A DNA stretch of 64,000 bases, from NCBI GenBank assembly GCA_964035575.1, contig OZ037907.1:124001-188000 (forward strand), written 5' to 3'. The DNA comes from Rhynchopus sp. YZ270_cl-10 (lineage: Eukaryota; Euglenozoa; Diplonemea; Diplonemida; Diplonemidae). The notes under the pieces are model-generated. The model ran no database searches. It worked only from the letters and a program-made list of their open reading frames with translations, and was not told where the DNA came from. The translations under genes and the position numbers were made by a program. Below are positions 31,996 through 42,075 of this stretch, one piece after another (within the stretch, counting starts at the first letter, position 1; every line of letters begins with the position of its first letter).

Positions 31996-32199
31996 GGGGT
32001 ACGACACATCTGCAAGCGCAGCGAGCGAAAATTTTAAGGTTCCATCATTCCAGTCATCTGGGAGATCTGGGGGTCCGCGGGCGAGGGGCCCCCAAAAGTG
32101 CCCAAAAATCCCCTCTTTTTTTTTTTTTTTTTTTTCCCCAAAAATCCAGAATTATGCGATGTCGCATAATTCGGTATATGGAGCTATTTCCCTGGATTT

Positions 32200-32470
32200 T
32201 TCGATTTTTTGCTAAGGCGCTGGCCCATACAAAATGGCTGGGGTGGTACAAAAAATGGCTGGGGAATTGACTTGAGAGGCTCAAAACAGCCCAATTCTTG
32301 CTTTTTTGGACTTTTTGGTCCCAGAAGGGCACCCAGGTGTAGTGAACAGGCCTCAAAAACACTTGTGAAAAAAAAAATTTTTTTTTTTGAGATTTTTGAA
32401 AAATCGGCCGATTTTGTGACCAATTTTGGCTGGGGAATTTCGACGACCAAAGGGTCCCCCCTGTGGAAAA
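32200..32470 (+). repeat. R2-family repeat; empty-site relative of element D
   Basis: The run A(n)T(n)GAGATTTTTGAAAAATCGG at 32370-32407, with GGGGAATTTCGACGACCAAA after it, is the uninterrupted form of the sequence that flanks element D at 57326-58587. Confidence 0.6.
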
Positions 32471-32491
32471 AAACGCGAATTGGCGCGAATT

Positions 32492-32607
32492 TCATACCCT
32501 AATCGTGTCGCGCCAATTCGCGCCAATTTTTCGCGAAAAAACGGCTAAGTACAAAACGCGAATTGGCGCGAATTGGGGCAACCAGGGGCGAATATTAGGG
32601 TACCTCC
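32492..32607. mobile_element. Small element with TACCCTAAT / ATTAGGGTAC ends
   Basis: About 115 bp. Inside are GCGCCAATTCGCGCCAATTT and its inverted copy GCGAATTGGCGCGAATT, the private subterminal motif. A second small element with GGTACCCTAAC / GTTAGGGTACC ends and a different inner motif is at 58711-58854. Not telomeric: CCCTAA occurs once per end. Confidence 0.5.
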
Positions 32608-32641
32608 TTTAGGATGACGACAAAAGTGGGCGTACCCCCTT

Positions 32642-32880
32642 GTTTAAAGTTTAATGTACACCTTCAAAATTTTTTCCGCTCGCTACGCTCGCGGAGGTAC
32701 ACCTTCAATTTTTTCCCCGCTCGCTTCGCTCGCGGAAGTACACCTTAAAAATTTTCCGCTCGCTACGCTCGCGGAGGTACACCTTAAAATATTTTCCCGC
32801 TCGCTGCGCTCGCGGCGGTACACCTTCAATTTTTTTTCCGCTCGCTTCGCTCGCGGAAGTACACCTTAAACTTTAAATTT
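32642..32880 (+). repeat. About 45-bp tandem repeat, 5 copies
   Basis: The unit is GTACACCTT(C/A)AAATTTT, then TCCGCTCGCTACGCTCGCGG. The array begins AAAGTTTAATGTACACC and ends GTACACCTTAAACTTTAAAT, so its borders form a short inverted pair. Non-coding. Confidence 0.8.
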
Positions 32881-33039
32881 TTGTTAACCCCTTACCCCAA
32901 GCCAAGTTTACCCCAAGCCGTTTTTTGGACCCACTCAGAGATTACGCTCCACGTGTGGAACGTAATTGTTCACGTATGGAAATCCATACGTGAATTGTTT
33001 TTGAAAAGGTGGAATCCATATGGGGTGTCCCCAACCCCG

Positions 33040-33100
33040 GTGAAATCCGGGCGAAATCGGGTGAAATCGGGTGAAATCGGGCGAAATCGGGCAAAAACAG
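33040..33100 (+). repeat. 11-bp array (CGGGYGAAAT)n, copy 1
   Basis: About five units of GGGTGAAATC/GGGCGAAATC. The same array in the same direction is at 34160-34230, on the other side of the GTAC array. Confidence 0.7.
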
Positions 33101-33235
33101 GGTTTTTTGGCTTCTGTGAGGGTTTGGCCCAGTAAAACACCCAGAAACCGCTCTTTTCGAGATTTCCGGGCTGGGTCTGGGTGAAATAAAAAAAAAATCG
33201 GCCACTTTCGTTGAGCAGAACCCCTTTAGGTGACT

Positions 33236-33885
33236 CACAGTACACAGTACACAGTACACAGTACACAGTACACAGTACACAGTACACAGTACACAGTACA
33301 CAGTACACAGTACACAGTACACAGTACACAGTACACAGTACACAGTACACAGGACACAGTACACAGTACACAGTACACAGTACACAGTACACAGTACACA
33401 GTACACAGTACACAGTACACAGTACACAGTACACAGTACACAGTACACAGTACACAGTACACAGTACACAGTACACAGTACACAGTACACAGTACACAGT
33501 ACACAGTACACAGTACACAGTACACAGTACACAGTACACAGTACACAGTACACAGTACACAGTACACAGTACACAGTACACAGTACACAGTACACAGTAC
33601 ACAGTACACAGTACACAGTACACAGTACACAGTACACAGTACACAGTACACAGTACACAGTACACAGTACACAGTACACAGTACACAGTACACAGTACAC
33701 AGTACACAGTACACAGTACACAGTACACAGTACACAGTACACAGTACACAGTACACAGTACACAGTACACAGTACACAGTACACAGTACACAGTACACAG
33801 TACACAGTACACAGTACACAGTACACAGTACACAGTACACAGTACACAGTACACAGTACACAGTACACAGTACACAGTACACAGT
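33236..33885 (+). repeat. Tandem array (AGTACAC)n, 7-bp unit, about 92 copies
   Basis: The longest 7-mer array. I see a single variant unit (AGGACAC near 33352) in about 650 bp, so homogenisation is very recent or continuous. Confidence 0.9.
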
Positions 33886-34029
33886 TTGGGTGGGTATTGG
33901 CACAAACCATTGTAGGTACACGCGCCAATAACGTTCAACCCGCTCCTCCAGGCTGTCCTAATTCTGGAAATTTTCCGGAAAATTCCGACATCTGGCAAAT
34001 ATTTTCCCTGAAAAAAAGTGGGCTCCAAA

Positions 34030-34130
34030 ACATGCCGCGATTGGCGTTTCCGGAATCCGTCCGCGCTGTGGTGGGGCCACTTTGCCGAAATGGCCAAGTT
34101 CTTGGTTTTGGTCAAACCCCGCCCAAGCTC
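34030..34130 (+). repeat. M3 module beside the long 7-mer array
   Basis: GCGTTTCCGGAATCCGTCCG, GTGGTGGGGCCACTTTGCCG and AAGTTCTTGGTTTTGGTCAA. It lies about 145 bp after the array and reads in the same direction. Confidence 0.6.
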
Positions 34131-34159
34131 CCCACCGCCAACCCAAAAAAAGGAATTTT

Positions 34160-34235
34160 TGAAATCCGGGCGAAATCGGGTGAAATCGGGTGAAATCGGG
34201 TGAAATCGGGCGAAATCGGGTGAAATTGGGTTCAG
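34160..34235 (+). repeat. 11-bp array (CGGGYGAAAT)n, copy 2
   Basis: About six units, followed by an AGGTGGGC(A/C)C run (four units) that ends at about 34263. Confidence 0.7.
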
Positions 34236-34449
34236 GTGGGCACAGGTGGGCCCAGGTGGGCTCTAGGGGGGCGATTGTGGGCTGGTCGCGGGACACCACA
34301 CCATATGTGTCCATACTTAGGTAATTTGGGTTTTGGATTGGGGCTGGGGTGGGGTAGGTGAGGGTGAGGGGTGGGGCTCCGCCCCCACCTCTCACCGACC
34401 CCCTACAGAATTCTATTTGTAGGAGACAATTTTCTATTTTACCGGAAAA

Positions 34450-34600
34450 GGAGCATGCAGCATGGCGAAAGAAAAAAAGTAGCGTACCGTGCGCCTGCGG
34501 CGCTAGATTGCAGTACACCCTTCCCGTGACATAGTAGGCAATTTTAATCGCGATTTTTAGAAATGTTGCGTACCGTGGCTTCGCCAGTGCCATGACTGAT
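34450..34600 (+). repeat. R1 dispersed repeat within element K
   Basis: AGCATGCAGCATGGCGAAAG, then GTACCGTGCGCCTGCGGCGC, then GTTGCGTACCGTGGCTTCGC. The inverted counterpart is at 54800-54940. Confidence 0.65.
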
Positions 34601-34891
34601 GATTTCTCCAGTTCTTCGAACTTTCACAGCCCTTCTCAACTAACTTTGCCAGGGAGAGCGCGCGCGAAGCGCGAATTGTTTTTGCTTAGAATTGTACGTG
34701 TTGAAAATCCATACGTACTTTTTCATTTTTGGGGGAGCTGCGTAATCCCTGGACCCACTTTTTAGTTTTGGTTTTTGGGACTTTCCAACCGGTAAAGGGA
34801 CCCCAGATGCAAATGTTTGATCGTACCTGGCCGCAATTGAAAGATTTTGAACACGGCTTTCAATTCCATTTTTTAAGTACCTATCCCCCCC

Positions 34892-34963
34892 GTGGATATG
34901 TCCGGACCCATTTTGATGTGGATATGCCCGGCACTTTCCTGAAAATTTTCCGGACATATCCAC
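34892..34963. repeat. Hairpin GTGGATATGTCCGGA / TCCGGACATATCCAC
   Basis: A 15-bp exact inverted pair enclosing 42 bp. It is followed by the GATGCCCCGCCAACGTGCGG phrase also found at 27655 and 27721. Confidence 0.6.
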
Positions 34964-35282
34964 ATATGAGGGGAGATGCCCCGCCAACGTGCGGGGCCGA
35001 AAGCTCGGAATGGGTTTTTGCCCGTAAACTCGTGTTTTTTTTTTTTTTTTTGAAATATGATTTTGAAATATGAAATATGATATATGATGCCCCCCAAAAC
35101 CCCTTCTTACCGATAGCCCTGCCTAGAACCCTGTCTGAACCACTCAACAGAACTTTTTTTTTTTTTTTTTTTTTCCATTTTCAAAAAGTTCTGTTGACCA
35201 TCAACAGAACTTTGCTAGGTGGCGGCCCCCCTGGTTTTTTGTGGGATTTGGTCCCACATACAGATACCTATATACATCACTG

Positions 35283-35643
35283 GTCGGGCCGACTCGGGCC
35301 GAGTCGAAAAAAAAATTTTTTTTAAAAAAAAAGTCGGCCCGAGTCGAAAAAAAAACTCGGCCCGAGTCAGCCCGAGTCGGGCCGAGTCGGCCCGACTCGG
35401 GTCCCGTCGGCCCCCCCACAGTAAAATCTTTTCCAAAAAAAAAAAAAACCAAAAAAAAACAAAACAAAAAAAAAAAACCCCAAAAAAAAAAAAACCAAAA
35501 AAAATTCGACTCGGCCCGACTCGGGCCGACTTTTTTTTGAGTCGGGCCGAGTTTTTTCGACTCGGGCCGACCCTGAAAAAAAAATTTTTGAAAAAAAAAA
35601 TAACGAAAAGTGGTCGGCCCGAGTCGGCCCGACTACCATCTAT
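35283..35643. repeat. X1: GTCGGCCCGAGTC-motif element, uninterrupted relative of X2
   Basis: Many copies of GGCCGAGTCGGCCCGAGTC in both directions, separated by A/T runs, ending in GACTACCATCTATG. The segment GGTCCCGTCGGCCCCCCCAC and the A-rich middle are shared with X2 (35800-35930, 38777-38820). X1 shows what X2 looked like before element Y entered. Confidence 0.55.
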
Positions 35644-36000
35644 GAAAAACACCCCAATTTTTTTCACCTTTTTTTCCTTTTTTTCCGTTTTTGACCTTTT
35701 TAGACCATAGATGGTAGTCGGCCCGAGTCGGGCCGAGTTTTTGGAAAATCTGGAACTCGGGCCGAGTCAAAAAAATAAAAAAATAAAAAAAAAAAGTCGG
35801 CCCGAGTCGAAAAAAAAAGTCGGCCCGAGTCAGCCCGAGTCGGGCCGAGTCGGCCCGACTCGGGTCCCGTCGGCCCCCCCACAGTTAAATCTTTTCCAAA
35901 AAAAAAAAACCAAAAAAAAAACAAAACAAAGGGAAGGCTCGTTTTTCCTTTTAATGTTACAAAGTAACAATAAACCATTTTTCCCGGTGACCCCCCCCTC

Positions 36001-36850
36001 CTAGGCATACTGTGCAGGCGAGCCGTTTTTAGGCGAGTTTTTCGTTTTCCTGATTTTCAGGAAAAACTCGCCAAAAACTCGCCCTACTCGCCCATTACTC
36101 GCCTATTACTCGCCAAAACTCGCCAAAAACTCGCCAAAACTCGCCTAAACTCGCCAAAAACTCGCCTAAACTCGCCTAAACTCGCCCACATTTGGGTGCA
36201 AATCCTGGTGCACATACGCACCTTGGGGGTGAAAATGTGCACCAGGATGTGAAAATGGAGGGCGGGGGTGACTGATGACAACATGCCACTCGAAAACACA
36301 CAAAAAAATTGAAATTGTGTCACTTGTACGTCTAACGGCAACCATGTCACGGCAGTGGCTGACAGGCATGATGTAAACATTTGCTCCAGGGGAAGATCCA
36401 AGCGTGCCATAGATCCCGGGGGACAAGACGTGCTACAATCCGGAGGATGACGAAGACGTGAGCCGGGGCTACACTCGCTATACAACAATGTCCTCGTCAT
36501 GCCGGTAAATGGCAACCCTGCAGGCCACCCCTTGGCGGTATTCCCCCACGACTACATCGCACCCATCTGTGCAAGCTTCATGGATCCGCAGAAGGTACAG
36601 CTGGACTGGTGGTACTGGTTGTGGAAGACTACAAAGCAAACTGCAGAGGTCTTGTTCAAGTGGAACGAAAAAAATTTTCTCTTCAAAACTCAAATTTCCC
36701 TCATATTTTCGTGTGTACACTTTTCCCAAGGTAAAATCCCTACCAAAAAAAAAAAACTCGCCAAAACTCGCCCCCCAAAAATGGGCGAGTTTTAGGCGAG
36801 TTTTTGGCGAGTAGGCGAGTTTTTTTTACTCGCCTGCACAGTATGCCTAG
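36001..36850. mobile_element. A1: A-type element, CTAG-flanked, with captured coding scrap
   Basis: The ends CTAGGCATACTGTGCAGGCG ... CGCCTGCACAGTATGCCTAG are inverted copies. CTAG at 36001-36004 and 36847-36850 would be a 4-bp target duplication. Both ends carry clustered (A)ACTCGCC / GGCGAGTTT motifs, 8-12 bp apart. The middle (about 36430-36690, plus strand) has protein-like frame content: MPVNGNPAGHPLAVFPHDYI, APICASFMDPQKVQLDWWYW. No family recognised. A second copy, inverted, is A4 (47800-48648), nearly identical over 841-842 bp. Confidence 0.7.
36478..36690 (+). pseudogene. Captured coding scrap in A1, unrecognised
   Basis: The open frame is rich in Trp, Pro and Tyr (QLDWWYWLWKTTKQTAEVLF). 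The reading extends upstream without an ATG (GLHSLYNNVLV). Its counterpart in A4 (47948-48149, minus) differs at a handful of bases while keeping the frame open. Probably a captured exon; function unknown. Confidence 0.4.
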
Positions 36851-37831
36851 GGGGAGGCAAAAAGCCTGTTTTAGTGAAATTTTTTGAGTTACGATATCAC
36901 AGAGGCTCGAAACACGAAATCTCTGGCGAATATGGATTTTTTGGGGCTCAGGAGGGTGGTTTACCTGGTCACAGGCCTCCAAATGCGCCCAGAAACATGA
37001 AAAATATGAAAAATTGACTGGTTTTTCGGGGTTTTCGCACTTTTCGCACTTTTGGGAAAACAGCGTTTTTTCACTCTTTTTTTGAAAAAAATATCAAAAA
37101 ACGGACATCAGATAGTGTGCAAATACCCAAAATCACCCCAAAAGTATCGAATCTTTTCAAATACATCTGTTTTTCACACTTTAGACGCTCTGTTCGGGGC
37201 CAAAACCTCATTTTTAGGTCAAAAAATCGTCCCGTTTTCGTCCCGTTTACCGCGCTCACACCATTCCTCAAACCCGTTGGGCCACTTTCTGGCCACTGCT
37301 AGGGGGTCTGACCACCCAGAGCACCCCCATTTACCAACCTCCTACCACATTTTCACCGAATTTCAGACCCAAAACTCTCTCTGTACCCCCAGAAATGACC
37401 CCAAAAAACACAGAAAAATTCACTTTTGCAACAGTCACGGCTATTGCAAGCACCCGGACAGCGTTTTTTCACCCTTTTTTTGAAAAAATATCAAAAAACG
37501 GACATCAGATAGTGAACAAATACCCAAAATCACCCCGAAAGTATCGAATCTTTTCAAATACATCTGTTTTTCACACTCTAGACGCTCTGTTCGGGGCCAA
37601 AATCTCATTTTTAGGTCAAAAAATCGTCTTTCCCGAAGTGCGAAAACCCCGAAAAACCAGTCAATTTTTCATATTTTTCATGTTTCTGGGCGCATTTGGA
37701 GGCCTGTGACCAGGTAAACCTCCCTCCTGAGCCCCAAAAAATCCATATTCGCCAGAGATTTCGTGTTTGGAGCCTCTGTGGTATCATAACTCAAAAAATT
37801 TCACTCAAAAACGGCTTTTTGCCTCCCCCTA
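36847..37831. mobile_element. B3: B-type fold-back element with about 195-bp inverted ends
   Basis: It begins TAGGGGGAGGCAAAAAGCC directly after A1 and ends GGCTTTTTGCCTCCCCCTA, followed by a C-rich tract to 37852. The arms (36851-37050 and 37635-37828) are inverted copies. The middle has a direct duplication of about 180 bp (37065-37240 and 37460-37640, CAGCGTTTTTTCAC...). Non-coding. Confidence 0.65.
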
Positions 37832-37934
37832 CCCCCCCCTCCCCACCCCCTATGTTACACGGAAAAACCGTTTTTCCGAATTGTCATTTATTGTAACAAC
37901 AAGGCGCAGTGGACGTGCACATCCGAAAACACCC

Positions 37935-38015
37935 GCATTTGCATTTCCGGAATCCGTCCGCACTGTGGTGGGGTCAATCTGCCGAAATGGACAAGTTCTT
38001 GTTGTTGGAAAAAGC
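37935..38015 (+). repeat. M3 module inside Y
   Basis: CATTTGCATTTCCGGAATCC, GTGGTGGGGTCAATCTGCCG, GGACAAGTTCTTGTTGTTGG. No tandem array follows it here. Confidence 0.6.
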
Positions 38016-38081
38016 CACTTTTTCCCGCCATTGTTACAAAAAAAAAAGTTTTTTCCCCGGATTTCGGTCGGACCCCCTCCC

Positions 38082-38719
38082 GGGGCTGCAAGTATACGTA
38101 TTATACGTATAATACGTTCCAACGTACATATACGTTGGGCTGGGGGAGGAAAAAGCTAAATATACGTTACCTATACGTTGCCCTTGTTGTACTGTACCAG
38201 TCCCCTATGCGACGGGGGTTATCCCGGAATAAGCGCACTTCGAGAACGGCATCTCCAAGTGCCCGGGTCTCACCCTCTCCACAAAAACGGAAGAGGAACA
38301 CACATAGTGGCTTGAGGAGTTGGGGAGCAGCAGTGCACCGGCAGCAGAAGAAGGCGAAGACCTCCGCAAAGGGGGCAAAAGAGGTTGTCACCGGGCCTCT
38401 TGACGCTCATGTGCAGAACAATGATGGGTGCCCGCGTGATTGCCTCATGGTTGTTCTACACAGGACAACCCTGGACACCTCCTCTTCTGAGAGGTTTCAG
38501 GAGATGATCGACACCGTGCGTCGGTTGCCGCCGCAGGCGGAGTACAAGGTGCCCCGACGGGACAAAGTCTCGGGGGGTTTGCTCGATGACGAGCACCACC
38601 GCTTTGCTGTAGGAAATGGGTGCAACGTATAGATAGCGTATAACGTATATTTGAACGTATATATACGTAGCGTATATATACGTTCAAAAAGTGCCCGAGG
38701 TACGTATATATACAGCCCC
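38082..38719. mobile_element. Element C: GGGGCTG ends with TATACGTT subterminal motifs and an open frame
   Basis: GGGGCTGCAAGTATACGTA on the left and TACGTATATATACAGCCCC on the right form an inverted pair. TATACGTT/AACGTATA motifs cluster inside both ends (38090-38180 and 38625-38715). The middle is a 142-codon frame (38207-38632). Same plan as elements A, D, E and G but a different motif. Confidence 0.55.
38207..38632 (+). CDS. 141-residue basic protein in element C, unrecognised
   Basis: ATG at 38207, and the frame closes in TAG inside the right subterminal motif array, so the stop is supplied by element sequence. The N-terminal half is very basic (MRRGLSRNKRTSRTASPSAR, SPSPQKRKRN, HRQQKKAKTSAKGAKEV). 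The C-terminal half is ordinary globular-like sequence (DCLMVVLHRTTLDTSSSERF, QEMIDTVRRLPPQAEYKVPR). No domain recognised. It may be a captured gene piece whose true C-terminus has been lost. Whether it is expressed cannot be told from sequence. Confidence 0.35.
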   Translation: MRRGLSRNKRTSRTASPSARVSPSPQKRKRNTHSGLRSWGAAVHRQQKKAKTSAKGAKEVVTGPLDAHVQNNDGCPRDCLMVVLHRTTLDTSSSERFQEMIDTVRRLPPQAEYKVPRRDKVSGGLLDDEHHRFAVGNGCNV

Positions 38720-38917
38720 GCCTCCCCCCCCCTTTATTGTTACTTTGTAACATTAAATGGAAAAACGAGCCTTCCCAAAACAAAAAAAACCAAAAAAAAA
38801 ATATCCAAAAAAAATTCGACTCGGCCCGACTCGGGCCGACTTTTTTTTGAGTCGGGCCGACTTTTTTTCGACTCGGGCCGACTCGGGCCGACTACCATCT
38901 ATGTTAGACACCCTCCT

Positions 38918-38953
38918 TTTTGTTTCCCCCCCCCCCCCCCCCCCCCCCCCCCC
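38918..38953 (+). repeat. C-tract before A2
   Basis: About 25 C in a row, ending at the CTAG of A2. Comparable tracts precede A1, A3 and A4 and follow B2. Confidence 0.8.
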
Positions 38954-39188
38954 CTAGGCATAGTGTGCAGACGAACATTTTTGGTTCGTCGACGAACAAA
39001 ATGTTCGTCGGTTTTGTTCGTCGATGTTCGTCGACGAACATCGACGAACAGGTCCCTGCCACAAGGGCAACCCACGACGAACAATGACGAACATCGACGA
39101 ACAACGACGAACATCGACGAACAAAAATTTTTTCCCCCCCCACGACGAACATCGACGAACATTTTGTTCGTCTGCACACTATGCCTAG
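38954..39188. mobile_element. A2: short A-type element with GACGAACA motifs
   Basis: CTAG at 38954-38957 and 39185-39188. Ends CTAGGCATAGTGTGCAGACG ... CGTCTGCACACTATGCCTAG. The interior is almost wholly (A)TCGACGAACA in both orientations, with a short insert CCTGCCACAAGGGCAACCC. It lacks a captured coding piece and shows the minimal A architecture. Confidence 0.7.
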
Positions 39189-39410
39189 GGGGTCCGACTC
39201 CCTCACCGTGCGCTGGTCAGAGGTCTGACCAGGTAATACCTGGTCAGATTTATGACCAGGTACACCTGGTCAGATCTGACCAGGTATACCTGGTCAGATG
39301 ACCAGGTACCTGGTCACATTTACCCGGGTAAGTACCCAGGCGCCCAGGTGACCAGGTACCCAGGTACCCAGGTACCCAGGTCCAGGTCCAGGAACAGGTA
39401 CCCAGGAACA

Positions 39411-39861
39411 AGAAAAATGTCGTGAAAGAGCAACCACAGCTCCACATGACAAACACAAAAGTGTCCAGTCACGTGGGGCATTCATGCACTGAGGAGATAA
39501 TGATCCAACAATTTACAAGAAAGATTACTTAACCTACTGCTGGAAATTGCCAGGTCGTAGTAACACACAAAGTGTGCCTCCGTTCGGGAAGACCGGATAT
39601 TCTAGAGACCAAAAAGGCCTCAAGAATATCTTCCGGTAGTCAAGGTAGAACCGAGTGAACGGCCCAAGACCCCCGTGGAGAAGTTAAATGTGTAATGCTA
39701 TCAGGTAGAAACTGCGAACACTGTCTTACCCTCCTCAATGCATGGTGGTTGATGTCTTCCACAACAAATTTCCTGTACCCAGGTACCCAGGTTCCCAGAC
39801 CCACGCAGTACCACGTCGCAGTACTACGCAAAATTTACCACCAGACCCTGTCTTCGTGCAC
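39411..39861. repeat. About 450-bp segment with an inverted copy in element D (57692-58135)
   Basis: It includes GTCGTGAAAGAGCAACCACA, CATGCACTGAGGAGATAATG and TGGTTGATGTCTTCCACAAC, and GTACCCAGGTACCCAGG at each border. It ends at ACCAGACCCTGTCTT. The same cargo therefore sits inside two unrelated types of inverted-repeat element. Confidence 0.7.
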
Positions 39862-40772
39862 CTGAAGTACAACGCCGCAGACAGGCCAAACATGCGTTGG
39901 ACTCAGAGGAATGCCCGCTGTGCAGGTATCATGAGAACCAACTCCCAGCAACAAGGGGCGCCTTTTGGCGGGCGTTGTTGAGGGTGTTTGGGGTGCAAAG
40001 TTTTCCACAATTTTGATGCGCGGGTACAGAAGTGTTGTCTTGTTCTTTCATCTCTAAGAAATGTAAATGTCAATCGCGTTTAACTACCACGAGGGCTTGT
40101 TCAGTGAACCCACAAGGGGTCGAAGGGGGTTGGTTATCCCATATCTATCAAAGGTTGTGTCGACCAGGCTAAACCACTATGTTACGCTGTACGTTGTTAA
40201 ATCCGAAGAAATAACACTTTAGCAGCCGCAGGAAGTTTGCTAAAAAGAGTGCCTCACGCTACACAAACCACCACCCGCGATTGACTTAGATGTTATAACA
40301 AAGAGAATTCAGAACAAAACAACACCCTGCCCCATACACACTAAATTGTCATGCTTCAAGAGCATGCCTGGGCCAAAATTACTGTTGACAAAAAAGGCAA
40401 CAAGACCACCCACAAGGAGTGTGAAATGTGCACTGGTTTTCTGGGGGAACGCAATATTTTCTTGTGTCTAGTCCTCCGCAAGCAGAGGACAGACTTTCCG
40501 GAAGGTTTCCAAAGTCGAATTTCTTGCACTAGCTATGCTCCCTGGGTTAAATGGCAATAGCAGTGACTGACAAAATATTCCCACCCCCCAGGTCTTCGTC
40601 CACAAACCCAGAATAGATTGATGTGGGTGAAGCCTTTCGGATTTTTGAGTTGTTGATAGAATGTCGAAGAGCGGCGAAACTTCTCATCGCAATCACGGAT
40701 GCAGTTCAGATTTCACGATCCTGTGATGAGTGTAAATGTGGGGTGTGATTAAGTTATGGTGTATAAACGCAG
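39862..40772. other. Unique-looking interior of G, no recognised gene
   Basis: Less repetitive than its surroundings. A plus-strand frame at 40351-40560 (MLQEHAWAKITVDKKGNKTT, ECEMCTGFLGERNIFLCLVL) has protein-like content but no recognised family; it may be captured sequence. GGGGCGCCTTTTGGCGGGCG at 39955 is a short hairpin. Confidence 0.3.
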
Positions 40773-40955
40773 TACTGTAAAATCGTTTAATTTGTCACCT
40801 ACAATTCTTCCGTCCCTAATACCACTCAAGGCTGTACTTTAAAAAGTAGACACAAAAAATCGCCCAACGTAATGTGAGGGGGTGACAAAATTCATTTATG
40901 ACTGATATTTCAACTCGGTTAATTAGGGTGTGACAAATTAAACGATTTTCCAGTA
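40773..40955. mobile_element. Tc1/mariner-type MITE
   Basis: TA-CTGTAAAATCGTTTAATT...GTCAC on the left and the inverted GTGACAAATTAAACGATTTT-CCAG-TA on the right (one mismatch in about 24). TA flanks both ends, the family's target duplication. About 183 bp in all, with no coding. It lies inside G. Confidence 0.75.
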
Positions 40956-41560
40956 TTAAAGATGAGGTTAATGAAGAAAGTGGTAATAACTATGCATTGC
41001 CGTGAAATAAGGTAGCCTTTTTTTCACGCCACAGCGGATTTCCTGCTGCACTAATGGTTCCCAAGCGAAGCGAGGGGACCATGTATAAGTATTTACCGAG
41101 CGAAGCGAGGTGAATATTATGTGCAGCAGGTAACGAGCACGCCTGCAGAAGTTAAAAAACGGCTGCCTTATGACAAGCAATATGTAAGTTTATTCCGATT
41201 ACACAAAGTAGGGGTAGTCTGCAAGCACCAGCCAAAAAAGAGTGAGATCGGTGATCAGGGAAAACAAACACCACCACACAACAACTTGACAACCACTAAA
41301 GGAATGAATCTACACTAGTGCCTGACAGTTAAACATATTTACATACCTTGTCTTCATCGTAACCTGCGCCTTCGCTGCTGTCAAGGTGCCTTCTCTGGGT
41401 ACAGTGCCCAGTGTCCAGTACAGAAAAAAAAAATTCGTCTAAAAAATCGAGTACGCAAAACCACATTTTAGACATTTTAGACCCCTACAGAGGCTCAAAA
41501 GTGCCAAATTTTGCTTTTATGGCCTCAAATCGTAAAAATTAGCTACTACAGTACACGGGG
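40956..41560. other. No supported gene
   Basis: AAGCGAAGCGAGGGGACC and GAGCGAAGCGAGGTGAAT at 41062-41113 are short recurrent phrases. TTAAAAAACGGCTGCCTTAT is near 41150. Otherwise nothing recognisable. Confidence 0.35.
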
Positions 41561-41990
41561 TATGACCGTATTTTGGCTGAAATTTTGACTTGAAAATTTT
41601 TTTCGACATTTGCCCAATCTGAGGTTTTCTTTGGATTTTTTGGGCCATTTTATGACCTACCACGGCCAGTTTTGGGCAAAAAAGTTATTTTTTCTTTGGT
41701 CAAAAATCGCCTTGTCTAACCACTGTTTAGTGTAGGATTGTTCAAATACGTGTATTTGGTGAAACCCCAGATGGTCAAAACACCCGAATTTTGCGTTTTT
41801 TTGCATTTTTCGGTGCCCCAAGACCCAACCCAGAGGCCAAATTTTTCCCGAAAAAAAAAATTTTTTTTTTTGAGATTTTTCGATTTTTTGCTAAGGTGAT
41901 GCCCATACAAAATGTACAGGGTGCACACAAATAGCCGTGGAATAAATTCTAGATGCTCTAAACTGCTCGTAAGTGCCTTTATTTGCACTT
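41561..41990 (+). repeat. R2 dispersed repeat
   Basis: GGGCCATTTTATGACCTACC, GGTCAAAAATCGCC, CCCGAAAAAAAAAATTTTTT and GAGATTTTTCGATTTTTTGC, in the order seen at 28366-28995 and 57000-57325. Confidence 0.65.
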
Positions 41991-42075
41991 TTAGCCCAGT
42001 TTTGAGGTCATATGGACCCACCAAGGGCATTTTTGTGTTGTCAAAAAAAAAAAAAAACCTGGTCACAGTGGCCAG

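Larger units (their letters stand above)
32937..34755. mobile_element. Candidate element K carrying a 650-bp GTAC array
   Basis: The left end GATTACGCTCCACGTGTGGA, with TATGGAAATCCATACGTG inside it, is partly mirrored at the right by AAAATCCATACGTA and GCGTAATCCCT (34709-34755). Inside are two direct 11-bp arrays, the AGTACAC array, an M3 module and an R1 copy. An inverted partial copy (34307-34590 against 54800-55078, plus the left-end sequence at 55078-55149) lies 20 kb away without the array. Boundaries are approximate. Confidence 0.45.
35931..38776. mobile_element. Element Y: GGGAAGGCTCGTTTTTCC inverted ends, inserted in X2
   Basis: The left terminus GGGAAGGCTCGTTTTTCC, then AATGTTACAAAGTAACAATA, is repeated inverted at the right terminus (about 42 bp in all). 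Flanks read ...AAAACAAA before and AAAACAAA after, a possible 8-bp target duplication, though the site is low-complexity. Inside lie A1, B3, an M3 module and element C, so Y is either a large composite or a small element later invaded. Confidence 0.5.
35704..38905. mobile_element. X2: element with ATAGATGGTAGTCGGCCCGA inverted ends, split by Y
   Basis: The left end ATAGATGGTAGTCGGCCCGA mirrors the right end GCCGACTACCATCTAT at 38889-38904. The subterminal motif is GTCGGCCCGAGTC in both arms. The A-rich middle is interrupted at 35931 by element Y and resumes at 38777. Confidence 0.5.

Noticed and set aside
32492-32607. Telomeric repeat (CCCTAA)
   Set aside because: The hexamer occurs once at each end of a small element and never in tandem.
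37052-37709. Two similar plus-strand frames (KISKNGHQIV.KYPKSP) as paralogous genes
   Set aside because: They arise from the direct duplication of about 180 bp inside B3; poly-T runs and lack of any family argue against coding.
41062-41113. Regulatory element from GAGCGAAGCGAGG phrases
   Set aside because: Two short imperfect copies in a repeat mosaic, with no nearby gene.
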